Of a DNA stretch of 37,904 nucleotides, positions 7,076-13,878 are shown piece after piece (the first letter of the stretch is position 1; each line of letters starts with the position of its first letter). Source of the stretch: Nitriliruptoraceae bacterium (GTDB lineage Bacteria > Actinomycetota > Nitriliruptoria > Nitriliruptorales > Nitriliruptoraceae); assembly GCA_007121785.1 (NCBI GenBank), contig SKJX01000151.1, forward strand, positions 1 to 37,904. The letters run 5' to 3'. The translations under genes were made by a program, and so were the position numbers. The notes beneath the pieces are model-generated. The model was not told where the DNA came from. It did no database searches and saw only the letters and a program-made list of their open reading frames with translations.

Positions 7076-8956
7076 GTGGCCGAGAACAGGGAGGGGTCGG
7101 CGCCGGACGACGACTCGGCTCCGTCGACCGTCGATGACGTGCTCGGACCGGCCGGCCATCGCGATCTGCGCCGGCTGCCGGCGCTGGTGGCGCAGGCCTT
7201 CCGGCTCGTGTGGCGTGCCGCCCCACGCCAGCTCAGCCTTGCGGGCGGTCTGCAGCTCTTCGCGGGGCTGAGCCTGGCAGGACAACTCGCCATCGTGCGT
7301 CGGATCATCGACCGCGCGACGATCGAGGACGGGGTCCCCGACCTTGCGCAGTTGGCACCGGAGTTAGCCCTCTTCGGAGTTCTGCTGGTCATCGTCGCCG
7401 TCGCCGCAGTTGCGCAGCGAGAGCAACAGCGACTCCTCGGGGAACTGGTCGAGAAGTACACGACCGGTGAGGTCATGAACGTCTCGACGGCGGTCGACCT
7501 GATCGAGTACGACCACCCGTCCTTCTACGACCGGCTGCAACGGGCACGCGTGAACGCCAGTGCCAGGCCGTTACAGATCGCCAACGGCGTCATCGGCCTC
7601 CTCGGCAGCGGTGCGGCGGTCGCGGCGGTTGGCGCAGCGCTGATCTGGATCGAACCGATCGTCGCGGCGCTCATCGTGCTCGGTGGCCTTCCGACCCTCT
7701 ACTTCAACCGCCTGTCATCGAAAGTCATGCACCGCTACGCGGTCCGACAGACCGCAGGCGACCGCCGCCGTAGCTACCTCTACGAAGTGCTCAGCCGGAA
7801 GGAGACGGCCCAGGAGATCCGGGCCTTCGACAGCAGCGCCCACTTGCGCGACGAACACGATCGCCTCTTCGACCGCAAGATCGACGACCTGCGCACGACC
7901 ATCCGACGCCGCATGAGCTACGGAGCCATGAGTGCGGCCATCACCGCGGCCGTGACCGTCGGGTCGCTGGTGTTGCTGTTCACCTTCGTCAGGACGGGCC
8001 GTCTGGCGGTGAGCGACGCCGCCGTGGCGGTCGGTGCGGTGGTCATCGTCGGGAGCCGGATCAAGGGCCTTCTGGCCAGTAGCGGATCGCTGTACGAGGG
8101 CGCGCTGTTCCTGCGTGACTTCACCGACTTCGTCGAGACAGGGGCTCGCGAGGCGGCGGCGCGCTCGCGGGCAGCGCCGGCCCCCCCGGCGTTCCAACGG
8201 ATCGAGTTGGAGGACGTCAGCTTCACCTACCCGAGTCGCACGGAACCCAGCCTCAAAGACGTCTCGCTCGAGCTCCGGCACGGCGAGGTGATCGCCCTGG
8301 TCGGAGAGAACGGATCCGGCAAGACCACCCTGACCAAGCTGCTCGCCGGGCTCTACCGCCCCGACCGTGGTGTTGTTCGTTGGGATGGTCGGGACATCGC
8401 GGGCATCGACCTCGCGGATCTCCGTGAGCACGTCACCGTCATCTTCCAGGATTTCACCCGTTACTTCCTCAGCGCGCATGAGAACGTCGCCATCAGCCGC
8501 ATCCGTGACATCGATGACGAGGAGGGGGTTCGTAAGGCGGCGATGACCGCCGGCGCGGACGGGTTCCTCCGGTCGTTGCCGGACGGGTACGCGACGTTGC
8601 TGGGCCCTGCGTTCCTCGGCGGCAGTGACCTGTCCACCGGGCAGTGGCAGCGAGTCGCGTTGGCACGTGCCTACTTCCGCGCCTCCCCTTTGCTGATCCT
8701 CGATGAGCCAACGGCGGCGCTCGACCCACGTGGTGAGTACGAGATCTTCCAGCAGGTTCGACGCATGGCCGAGGGGCACACGGTCGTGCTGGTCTCGCAC
8801 CGCTTCTCGAGCGTGCGTGCTGCGGACCGCATCCTCGTGCTCGACGGCGGCCGCATCGTCGAGGAAGGTGACCACGACGCGCTCTTGGAGCGCGGCGGGC
8901 TGTACGCCGAGTTGTTCGAGCTGCAGGCGGCCGGATACCGCGAGAACCCGGTCTGA
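7076..8956 (+). CDS. ABC transporter, fused permease and ATPase (lasso-peptide exporter type)
   Basis: 626 residues from GTG 7076, chosen because GGAGGG (7065-7070) sits 5 nt upstream; an in-frame GTG at 6986 has no ribosome site and would add a non-conserved tail. Membrane domain with about six helices spans residues 50-345. The nucleotide-binding domain has Walker A GENGSGKTT (410-418), Q-loop FQDF (467-470), signature LSTGQWQR (519-526), Walker B LLILDEP (539-545) and a switch His in VLVSHRFSS. This is a half-size transporter that would work as a dimer. There is no N-terminal C39 peptidase domain, so it exports but does not cleave. In lasso clusters this is protein D, giving export and self-immunity. 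Followed after 45 bp by the asparagine-synthase-like gene. Confidence 0.88.
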   Translation: MAENREGSAPDDDSAPSTVDDVLGPAGHRDLRRLPALVAQAFRLVWRAAPRQLSLAGGLQLFAGLSLAGQLAIVRRIIDRATIEDGVPDLAQLAPELALFGVLLVIVAVAAVAQREQQRLLGELVEKYTTGEVMNVSTAVDLIEYDHPSFYDRLQRARVNASARPLQIANGVIGLLGSGAAVAAVGAALIWIEPIVAALIVLGGLPTLYFNRLSSKVMHRYAVRQTAGDRRRSYLYEVLSRKETAQEIRAFDSSAHLRDEHDRLFDRKIDDLRTTIRRRMSYGAMSAAITAAVTVGSLVLLFTFVRTGRLAVSDAAVAVGAVVIVGSRIKGLLASSGSLYEGALFLRDFTDFVETGAREAAARSRAAPAPPAFQRIELEDVSFTYPSRTEPSLKDVSLELRHGEVIALVGENGSGKTTLTKLLAGLYRPDRGVVRWDGRDIAGIDLADLREHVTVIFQDFTRYFLSAHENVAISRIRDIDDEEGVRKAAMTAGADGFLRSLPDGYATLLGPAFLGGSDLSTGQWQRVALARAYFRASPLLILDEPTAALDPRGEYEIFQQVRRMAEGHTVVLVSHRFSSVRAADRILVLDGGRIVEEGDHDALLERGGLYAELFELQAAGYRENPV

Positions 8957-9001
8957 ACCGACCCGTCAAACCCCGTCGCGCGCCGAGGAGGTCGCCCCCC
9001 C

Positions 9002-10168
9002 GTGTACTCGCCCCCGTTGCGCGATGGGCATACCTGGACGGCCCTGGAGCTCGCCGCCGGATGGCCTCTGGGTGGCGAGGTGCTCGCGTTGCCCGACACC
9101 TCCCGCGCTCCACGTGCCATCATCGAAGAGTCGGTCCGCGAGGCGCTCCTGCAACGCCCCTGCGTGGTCGAGTTCTCCGGCGGACGAGATTCCTCAGCCA
9201 TCCTCGCCGTGGCGATGCACGTTGCACGTCGCGACGGGCTCGAGGAGCCGGTCGCCGTCACGCGCGTCTATCCGGGATCGGCTGAGGCTGACGAAGGTGC
9301 CTGGCCGGAGATCGTGGTCCGACACCTCGGCGTGCGCGAGTGGGAGCGCATCCCGATCCATGAGGAACTCGATGCGGTGGGCGACATCGCCCTGAAGCTG
9401 GTGCGCCGGTTCGGGCCTCTCTGGCCGCCGGCTGCCCATTCCCACGTTCCGATCTTCGAGCGCTGCCGAGGTGGGGCCGTGCTCACGGGCGAAGGCGGCG
9501 ACACCATGTTCGGTTCGCAGCGTGGTTCACCGTTGCGCAGGGTTCTCGCGCGCCGGCAGCGGATCAACCGTGCAGCCCTGCGAGCCCTCTGGCGATCGCA
9601 TGCGCCGCGGTGGCTTCGTCGCCGAGCCGTGTTCGAGCAGCAGTCGTACTCGGCTCGGGTGAGCTGGATGACCCCGGAAGCGTTCGCCGCGTTCCAGGAG
9701 CTGAAGGTGGCTCACGAACTCGAGCAGCCCTTGTCGTGGGCAGGTTCGATCGGATGGCAACTCGGTGCGAGGAGCTGGCGCATTGGCTACGCGTTCCTGG
9801 AGAAGCTGGCGAACGAACACCATGTGGCGCTCCACCAGCCCCTGAGCACACCTGCGCTCGCGGGTGCCCTGGTGGACGATGCCGGCTACCTGGGGTTCAA
9901 GAGCCGGGCGGACGCCATGCTCGGCCTGTTCGGGGACCTGCTGCCCGAGGCGGTGCTACGAAGGACGACCAAGGCATCGTTCAATGCGAGTCTGTTCGGC
10001 TCGCGAAGTCGGAGCTTCGCTGCTAGCTGGCACGGGGTCGCATCATTCACCGGACTGGTTGAAGCAGAAGCCGTGAGAGAACGCTGGCTTTCACACGCTC
10101 CCCACCCAGCGCTCATCCCCGCCTTGCAGGCAGCCTGGATGGAGGGCGAGTCGTCAACGGGGGCGTGA
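9002..10168 (+). CDS. Asparagine-synthase-like ATP-pyrophosphatase protein without glutaminase domain
   Basis: 388 residues from GTG 9002, with GAGGAGG about 10 nt upstream. The ATP pyrophosphatase loop SGGRDSS is at residues 59-65 in a VVEFSGGRDSSAILAV context, followed by GAVLTGEGGDTMFGSQRG, as in asparagine synthetase C-terminal domains. The N-terminal Ntn-glutaminase domain is absent altogether. Such proteins adenylate a carboxylate with ATP; in lasso clusters the full-length form closes the macrolactam. Here a full-length cyclase exists at 13879-15807, so this shorter protein could be a second cyclase paired with the precursor at 10237-10374, or another amide- or adenylate-forming tailoring enzyme. 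It is convergent with that precursor gene and in line with the exporter. Confidence 0.75.
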   Translation: MYSPPLRDGHTWTALELAAGWPLGGEVLALPDTSRAPRAIIEESVREALLQRPCVVEFSGGRDSSAILAVAMHVARRDGLEEPVAVTRVYPGSAEADEGAWPEIVVRHLGVREWERIPIHEELDAVGDIALKLVRRFGPLWPPAAHSHVPIFERCRGGAVLTGEGGDTMFGSQRGSPLRRVLARRQRINRAALRALWRSHAPRWLRRRAVFEQQSYSARVSWMTPEAFAAFQELKVAHELEQPLSWAGSIGWQLGARSWRIGYAFLEKLANEHHVALHQPLSTPALAGALVDDAGYLGFKSRADAMLGLFGDLLPEAVLRRTTKASFNASLFGSRSRSFAASWHGVASFTGLVEAEAVRERWLSHAPHPALIPALQAAWMEGESSTGA

Positions 10169-10236
10169 TCGTGCCGTCGACCCGGGTCGCCGTCACCTTC
10201 CTCCATGCCATGTTGCGTGCCGGGATGGGCAACCCC

Positions 10237-10374
10237 TCAACTGAAGGTCAGGTCACCCCGGGGCGTGCCTTCCGGGAAGCTGGCATCGGTGAAGTCCCCG
10301 TCCGACGACCCGAGGGTCAGATCGGTGACCGAGCCCACGTGCTCGATGTCCGGTTTCGTGTACTTGCTCTTCAT
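10237..10374 (-). CDS. Lasso-peptide precursor A1, ends in Ser
   Basis: 45 residues. ATG at 10374 has GGGGAG about 5 nt upstream on the minus strand. Leader shows the lasso recognition pattern: Y5, P8, I10, G14, then DLT at 18-20 (SKYTKPDIEHVGSVTDLT). With the conserved Thr20 at -2, the core starts at Gly22 and has 24 residues. It begins GSSDGDFTD, so Gly1 and Asp9 are placed for a nine-member macrolactam; Asp4 and Asp6 give rings that are too small. The core continues ASFPEGTP and ends DLTFS. The C-terminal Ser is the residue phosphorylated in paeninodin-type lasso peptides, and two HPr-kinase-like genes are nearby. The gene is antiparallel to its neighbours, so it must have its own promoter upstream of 10374. 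Confidence 0.85.
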   Translation of the reverse strand: MKSKYTKPDIEHVGSVTDLTLGSSDGDFTDASFPEGTPRGDLTFS

Positions 10375-10624
10375 GCTCTCCCCTATCATCGATCTCGCGA
10401 ACCAGCGTCTCATCACGCCGGCTGCAGGATGCCAGCTGGTAGCGGCGCAAGGGGGCCTTTCCAACATTCCTTCCCCATGACGAGCGGTTGTCGCGCTTGG
10501 CGTGTTCCCTGCGCCCGGAACGGCTGACCTCCTGTAGTCGTCGCGAACGGAGAGTGATGAGTGGCGGTAGCGCAGTGCGCTTCGGTCCGCCGCTCTGGCC
10601 CCCGGATGTCCGGCTGGGCGGGCG

Positions 10625-10652
10625 CTGTCACATCACTCAGGCTCGGTAAGCT
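10625..10652 (+). promoter_or_regulatory. Candidate promoter of the B1-kinase pair, possibly leaderless
   Basis: CTGTCA (10625-10630), a 16-nt spacer, then TAAGCT (10647-10652) fit an actinobacterial housekeeping promoter. The GTG at 10661 lies 8 nt after the -10 box, so transcription could begin at or near the start codon. Confidence 0.4.
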
Positions 10653-10660
10653 GACGGCGC

Positions 10661-10972
10661 GTGGCAGAAGCGCCACTGACAGGGGCGAGGACGCTGGGGG
10701 TGATGATGCGGCTGCGGACCGAGGATCTCGTGTGGCAGGACCTCGACGATGACCTGGTGATCCTTGACCTTCGTGCGTCGACCTACCTCCGTCTCAACGA
10801 CACGGCCGCGGTGCTGTTCCGCGAGTTGGATCGGACCGGGTCGACCGAGGCCCTGGTCACCAAGCTGCGTTCCGAGTACGAGGTGGCCACCGAGGATGCC
10901 GAGCGGGATGTCCAAAGCTTCCTCTCCCGGCTGAGCGACTACGACCTGATCGCCGACGCGCCGCAGACGTGA
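10661..10972 (+). CDS. PqqD-like RiPP recognition element protein (lasso B1), first copy
   Basis: 103 residues from GTG 10661; an alternative start is the ATG at 10703 (MRLRTEDL after a GGGGGTG stretch). The PqqD fold pattern is clear: LVWQDLDDDLVILDLRASTYLRLNDTAAVLFREL, then helices ending DVQSFLSRLSDYDLI. PqqD-like B1 proteins bind the leader peptide and deliver it to the B2 protease. The stop overlaps the next start (GTGA at 10969-10972), so B1 and the kinase are translationally coupled. Because it lies next to the precursor A1 and a kinase, it may be specific for A1, while the second B1 at 12082 sits with B2. That division of labour is inference. Confidence 0.8.
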   Translation: MAEAPLTGARTLGVMMRLRTEDLVWQDLDDDLVILDLRASTYLRLNDTAAVLFRELDRTGSTEALVTKLRSEYEVATEDAERDVQSFLSRLSDYDLIADAPQT

Positions 10973-11916
10973 CCTTCGCCTGCCGGTTGCACGGGCTGAC
11001 GGTCGAGAGCGACCGCATGCTTCACGGCGCCGTGCAGGTGGAGCCGACCGGGCACCGCGACCTGTCGATCTCGACGGGGGAGCCACGCCCGGTCCCACAC
11101 GAACGGCCGGACGGGCAGTTGCTCGGTGTCCTCACGGTCGAGGACACGCTGCGCCACGTGGCCGTTCGCCGCCCGGATGGTCGCGTGGTCTTCCGCGTCC
11201 CAGGCTTGGTGGAATTCGTCATCGGGTCCGGTCATCGCGACGTCACGGTCCATCACGATCCCAACGCCGACCCCGGGCTGGTGCACGTCCTCACGGACGG
11301 TGCGCTCATCGCCGCCGTCCTTGAGTTGAACGGTGCGTTGACCCTGCACGCGAGTGCGGTTCGGACGGCGGGTCGCGGCATCGCCATCAGCGGACCGACC
11401 AACAGCGGCAAGACCACGATCGCCGGCTTGTTGTGCGCCGGGGGCGCCGGTCTGGTTGCTGACGACCTCCTCCACGCGGATGTGGCCGAGCAGCAGGTGC
11501 GGGCCTGGCCCGGCGGGTTCGAGCTCCGTATCCGTGAGCGCGCCGCAGCGCTCACCTCGATGCTCGTCGGGCGGGAGCGGGACACCGCCGACGGCCGTAT
11601 CGGCGTGGTGCCGGACGTGGTCGATCCGACCGAGCCGGTGCCGCTCGACCTCGTGGTCCTCCCTCGGCTGCACCGCCGAGCGGGACAGCCGGTCGAGGTC
11701 ACCGAGGTCACCAAGTCGGATGCGCTGATCCAGCTGCTCGCTGCGCCGCGCCTGCTCGGCTGGTCGGCACCAGACCTCACCAGGGTCCGCTTCGAGCAGC
11801 TCAGCCACTTGCTCACCCAGGTCCCCGTCGTGGCTTTGCACCTTCCGTGGGGACAAGCCTTCGAGACCGCGTTCGCTGATCGGGTCGGCGAGGCACTCAC
11901 GGAGCGACTCGCATGA
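10969..11916 (+). CDS. HPr kinase-like ATPase (lasso-peptide Ser kinase candidate), copy 1
   Basis: 315 residues, GTG start overlapping the B1 stop. An N-terminal beta-rich part is followed by LTLHASAV (125-132), Walker A GPTNSGKTT (142-150) and GLVADDLLHA (161-170), the pattern of HPr kinase/phosphorylase C-terminal domains. The later block VVLPRLHRRAG...SDALIQLL matches homologues in lasso clusters. Known: in paeninodin-type systems such kinases phosphorylate the C-terminal Ser of the lasso precursor. Here precursor A1 ends in Ser, which makes it the natural substrate. It is not the true HPr kinase: the family N-terminal domain is absent and no phosphotransferase-system gene is near. A diverged paralogue lies at 12851-13807. 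Confidence 0.78.
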   Translation: MTFACRLHGLTVESDRMLHGAVQVEPTGHRDLSISTGEPRPVPHERPDGQLLGVLTVEDTLRHVAVRRPDGRVVFRVPGLVEFVIGSGHRDVTVHHDPNADPGLVHVLTDGALIAAVLELNGALTLHASAVRTAGRGIAISGPTNSGKTTIAGLLCAGGAGLVADDLLHADVAEQQVRAWPGGFELRIRERAAALTSMLVGRERDTADGRIGVVPDVVDPTEPVPLDLVVLPRLHRRAGQPVEVTEVTKSDALIQLLAAPRLLGWSAPDLTRVRFEQLSHLLTQVPVVALHLPWGQAFETAFADRVGEALTERLA

Positions 11917-12081
11917 CGGCGAGCTATCACGGCTCCCGGTCTTGCGCTTCTGCGATACGGGTGGCTCCGGCGACGTGGACCCCACTTGCCGACGGGCTTG
12001 TGGCAGTCCGAGCCAGGAACGCGTCGCGGTGGGCGGTCGGGCGTAGACTCACCGGGGTAGAGGAAGGCGGTGAGGCGTTCG

Positions 12082-12378
12082 ATGAGCGAGCATGATCGGG
12101 CGCAGCGGGTAGTGGTGCCCGACGAGGTGCTGGTGCAACGTCTGCCCGACGACGACTCGGTCTTCCTCAACCTCGCCACCGAGGAGTACTACGGCCTCGA
12201 CCCGACGGGGACCTCGATGTGGGTGGCCCTGACCGAGACCGGCAACGTCGAGCTTGCTCTGGACCGTCTCGACGCGGAGTTCGATGCAGACCGGGAGGTG
12301 CTGCGACGTGACCTCGACGCGTTCGTCCGACAGCTCGCGGGATGGGGCCTCCTTCGCCTCTGCGAGGACCCGGGCTGA
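12082..12378 (+). CDS. PqqD-like RiPP recognition element protein (lasso B1), second copy
   Basis: 98 residues from ATG 12082; an in-frame GTG at 12070 is possible. Typical B1 sequence: VVVPDEVLVQRLPDDDSVFLNL, then EEYYGLDPTGTSMWVALTET, and a C-terminal helix RDLDAFVRQLAGWGLL. It binds the leader of a lasso precursor for the B2 protease. The B2 frame overlaps its 3' end in another frame, so the two are probably co-translated. A TAGACT box at 12044-12049 could be the -10 element, but I see no good -35. Two stand-alone B1 genes plus a third RRE domain at 16309-17475 mean three leader-binding modules for two visible precursors. Confidence 0.82.
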   Translation: MSEHDRAQRVVVPDEVLVQRLPDDDSVFLNLATEEYYGLDPTGTSMWVALTETGNVELALDRLDAEFDADREVLRRDLDAFVRQLAGWGLLRLCEDPG

Positions 12379-12844
12379 GCGGCTCCGCCAGCTGAGGCCG
12401 GGTGAGCTCGTCCTGGGCCTGCAGGCTCTGGTCTGCCTGCCGCTGGCGGCCTGGTGTCTGCGCAGGTGGGGACTGCAGTCGGTGCAGGCCCGTCTGGTCC
12501 GGCTGGCCCGGCGGCGAGCGAGCCGGCTGCCGGCGGCGGACGCCATGGAGGTCTCCCGCAGGCTGGCGTGGATCGTCGAGGTGGTAGCCCGCCGTGGACC
12601 GTGGCCAGCCAACTGCCTCCAACGTTCGGTCGTGCTCTGGTGGTTCCTGCGTCGACGGGGCATCTCGAGCGAGATCCGGATCGGTGTCCGGCGTCGGCCG
12701 GCCACCGCCTCCGGTTCGCAGGGTCTGGACTTCCACGCCTGGGTCGAACTCGACGGGGTCGTCCTCAACGACCGATCCGACATCCGAGGACGGTTCGCGA
12801 CCTTCGACCGGGCCATCGTGCCCGCCGACGTTCGATGGCGGTGA
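12308..12844 (+). CDS. Transglutaminase-like leader peptidase (lasso B2)
   Basis: B2 proteases remove the lasso leader. Catalytic triad, numbered from GTG 12308: Cys103 in WPANCLQRSVVLWW, His143 in DFHAWVEL, Asp155 in VVLNDRSD. The protein is 178 residues, near the usual 130-180. The start is uncertain. Family homology begins near RAERLRQLRPGELVLG (about residue 22), but no ATG, GTG or TTG lies in frame between there and the GTG at 12308, which has GGGAGG 9 nt upstream. That start overlaps B1 by 71 nt. Alternatives are ATG 12284, a CTG start at 12392, or a frameshifted B1-B2 fusion, since the two are fused in some lasso systems. The 3' end is 6 bp from the convergent kinase gene. Confidence 0.8.
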   Translation: MTSTRSSDSSRDGASFASARTRAERLRQLRPGELVLGLQALVCLPLAAWCLRRWGLQSVQARLVRLARRRASRLPAADAMEVSRRLAWIVEVVARRGPWPANCLQRSVVLWWFLRRRGISSEIRIGVRRRPATASGSQGLDFHAWVELDGVVLNDRSDIRGRFATFDRAIVPADVRWR

Positions 12845-12850
12845 TCCGGC

Positions 12851-13807
12851 TCACGGGGTCGCGAGATCGGCCTCCACGGCCCTGACGAGGTCCGGGAGTC
12901 GCTCGAAGCCGTCCGGGTAGCGCAAAGAGCGGACCTCGACCATACTCAGTGCCCCGGCCAGCGCGGCGAGCCGCTGCGGTGCGAGCCCCAGACCGTGCAC
13001 CTGCTCGGCCAGGAACGAGTGTGTCAGGAGGGAGATGAGCGCGTCGCTGGAGCGGACGGGTGCGATCTGCACGGTCTCCGCGTCCGACGTTCGTTGCGGC
13101 AGGTAGACGCGAGCGAGCTCGGCGGCGTTCGGGTGGAAGTCGCCGAGCTCGCCCACGTCGACGCGGCGCTTCTCGTAGGCCGGGTGCACGAGGGGGAGCT
13201 GATCGTGTCCTCCGACGAAGTGGTCCGCCTGCTCGGGCCAGAGCCGCAGCAGGGGGTAGCCCGGCTGCGCGAGGACACAGCCGGCCCGGATCTCGAGGGC
13301 CAGGAGATCGTCGACGAGCAGTTCGTGCCCGCCGGCCACCATGCCGGTCACCGCCGTGGTCTTCCCGCCTCCCTTGATCCCGAGGAACGCTACAGCCCTT
13401 CCGTCGACGGCGGCGGATGAGGCGTGCAGGGTCGGTCCGACGTAGCGCTCGAGCCACAATGCCAGCACCATGCCGAGCAGGTGGATCTCCAAGAGCCAGG
13501 CGAGTTCCGGCTCGTCGACATGGCAGACGATCCGTTCCGGGTAGACGTAGTGATCGGCCGCGCCCCGTACCCGGATCACGTCGACGCCTGGTAGAGCGTG
13601 GTAGGCGATGTCCGTCGCACCATCAGCGCTGACCAGATTCGCGCTGTAGATGGGGGGGTGTGCGGCCCAGTCGACCTCGATCGGCGCCTCGGGCTGGCAG
13701 GTGAAGGTCACGTCCGCGGGTTCCAGCCCCACGTCCGCGACGGGCACGGGCCAGCTCAAGGGCAGGTCGGTGGCCAGGGTGACCCCGTAGACGCGGTAGC
13801 GCTGCAC
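12851..13807 (-). CDS. HPr kinase-like ATPase, copy 2
   Basis: 318 residues from GTG 13807, chosen because AGGAGGG lies just upstream; the in-frame extension to 13960 is Arg/Pro-rich, crosses the divergent cyclase start and looks non-coding. Motifs: TLHASSAAVDGRAVAFLGIKGGGKTTAV with Walker A at 144-151 (IKGGGKTT), and HELLVDDLLALE (161-172). The Walker A variant differs from that of copy 1 (GPTNSGKTT), and the N-terminal domain (RYRVYGVTLATDLPL) is of another subtype, so the two were probably acquired or diverged long ago rather than by recent duplication. Expected role: ATP-dependent phosphorylation of a Ser in a RiPP precursor. Convergent with B2 and divergent from the cyclase. Confidence 0.72.
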   Translation of the reverse strand: MQRYRVYGVTLATDLPLSWPVPVADVGLEPADVTFTCQPEAPIEVDWAAHPPIYSANLVSADGATDIAYHALPGVDVIRVRGAADHYVYPERIVCHVDEPELAWLLEIHLLGMVLALWLERYVGPTLHASSAAVDGRAVAFLGIKGGGKTTAVTGMVAGGHELLVDDLLALEIRAGCVLAQPGYPLLRLWPEQADHFVGGHDQLPLVHPAYEKRRVDVGELGDFHPNAAELARVYLPQRTSDAETVQIAPVRSSDALISLLTHSFLAEQVHGLGLAPQRLAALAGALSMVEVRSLRYPDGFERLPDLVRAVEADLATP

Positions 13808-13820
13808 GAGCCCTCCTGGG

Positions 13821-13851
13821 TGGACATGGATCGCGAGGGTGACAGTAGGCT
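13821..13851 (+). promoter_or_regulatory. Candidate promoter for the lasso cyclase
   Basis: TGGACA (13821-13826) and TAGGCT (13846-13851) with a 19-nt spacer, followed by GGGGGAGG and the GTG at 13879. The spacer is longer than ideal. It lies in the 71-bp gap between the divergent kinase and cyclase starts. Confidence 0.3.
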
Positions 13852-13878
13852 GCGGCAGCGGGGGTTGGGGGAGGTCGG

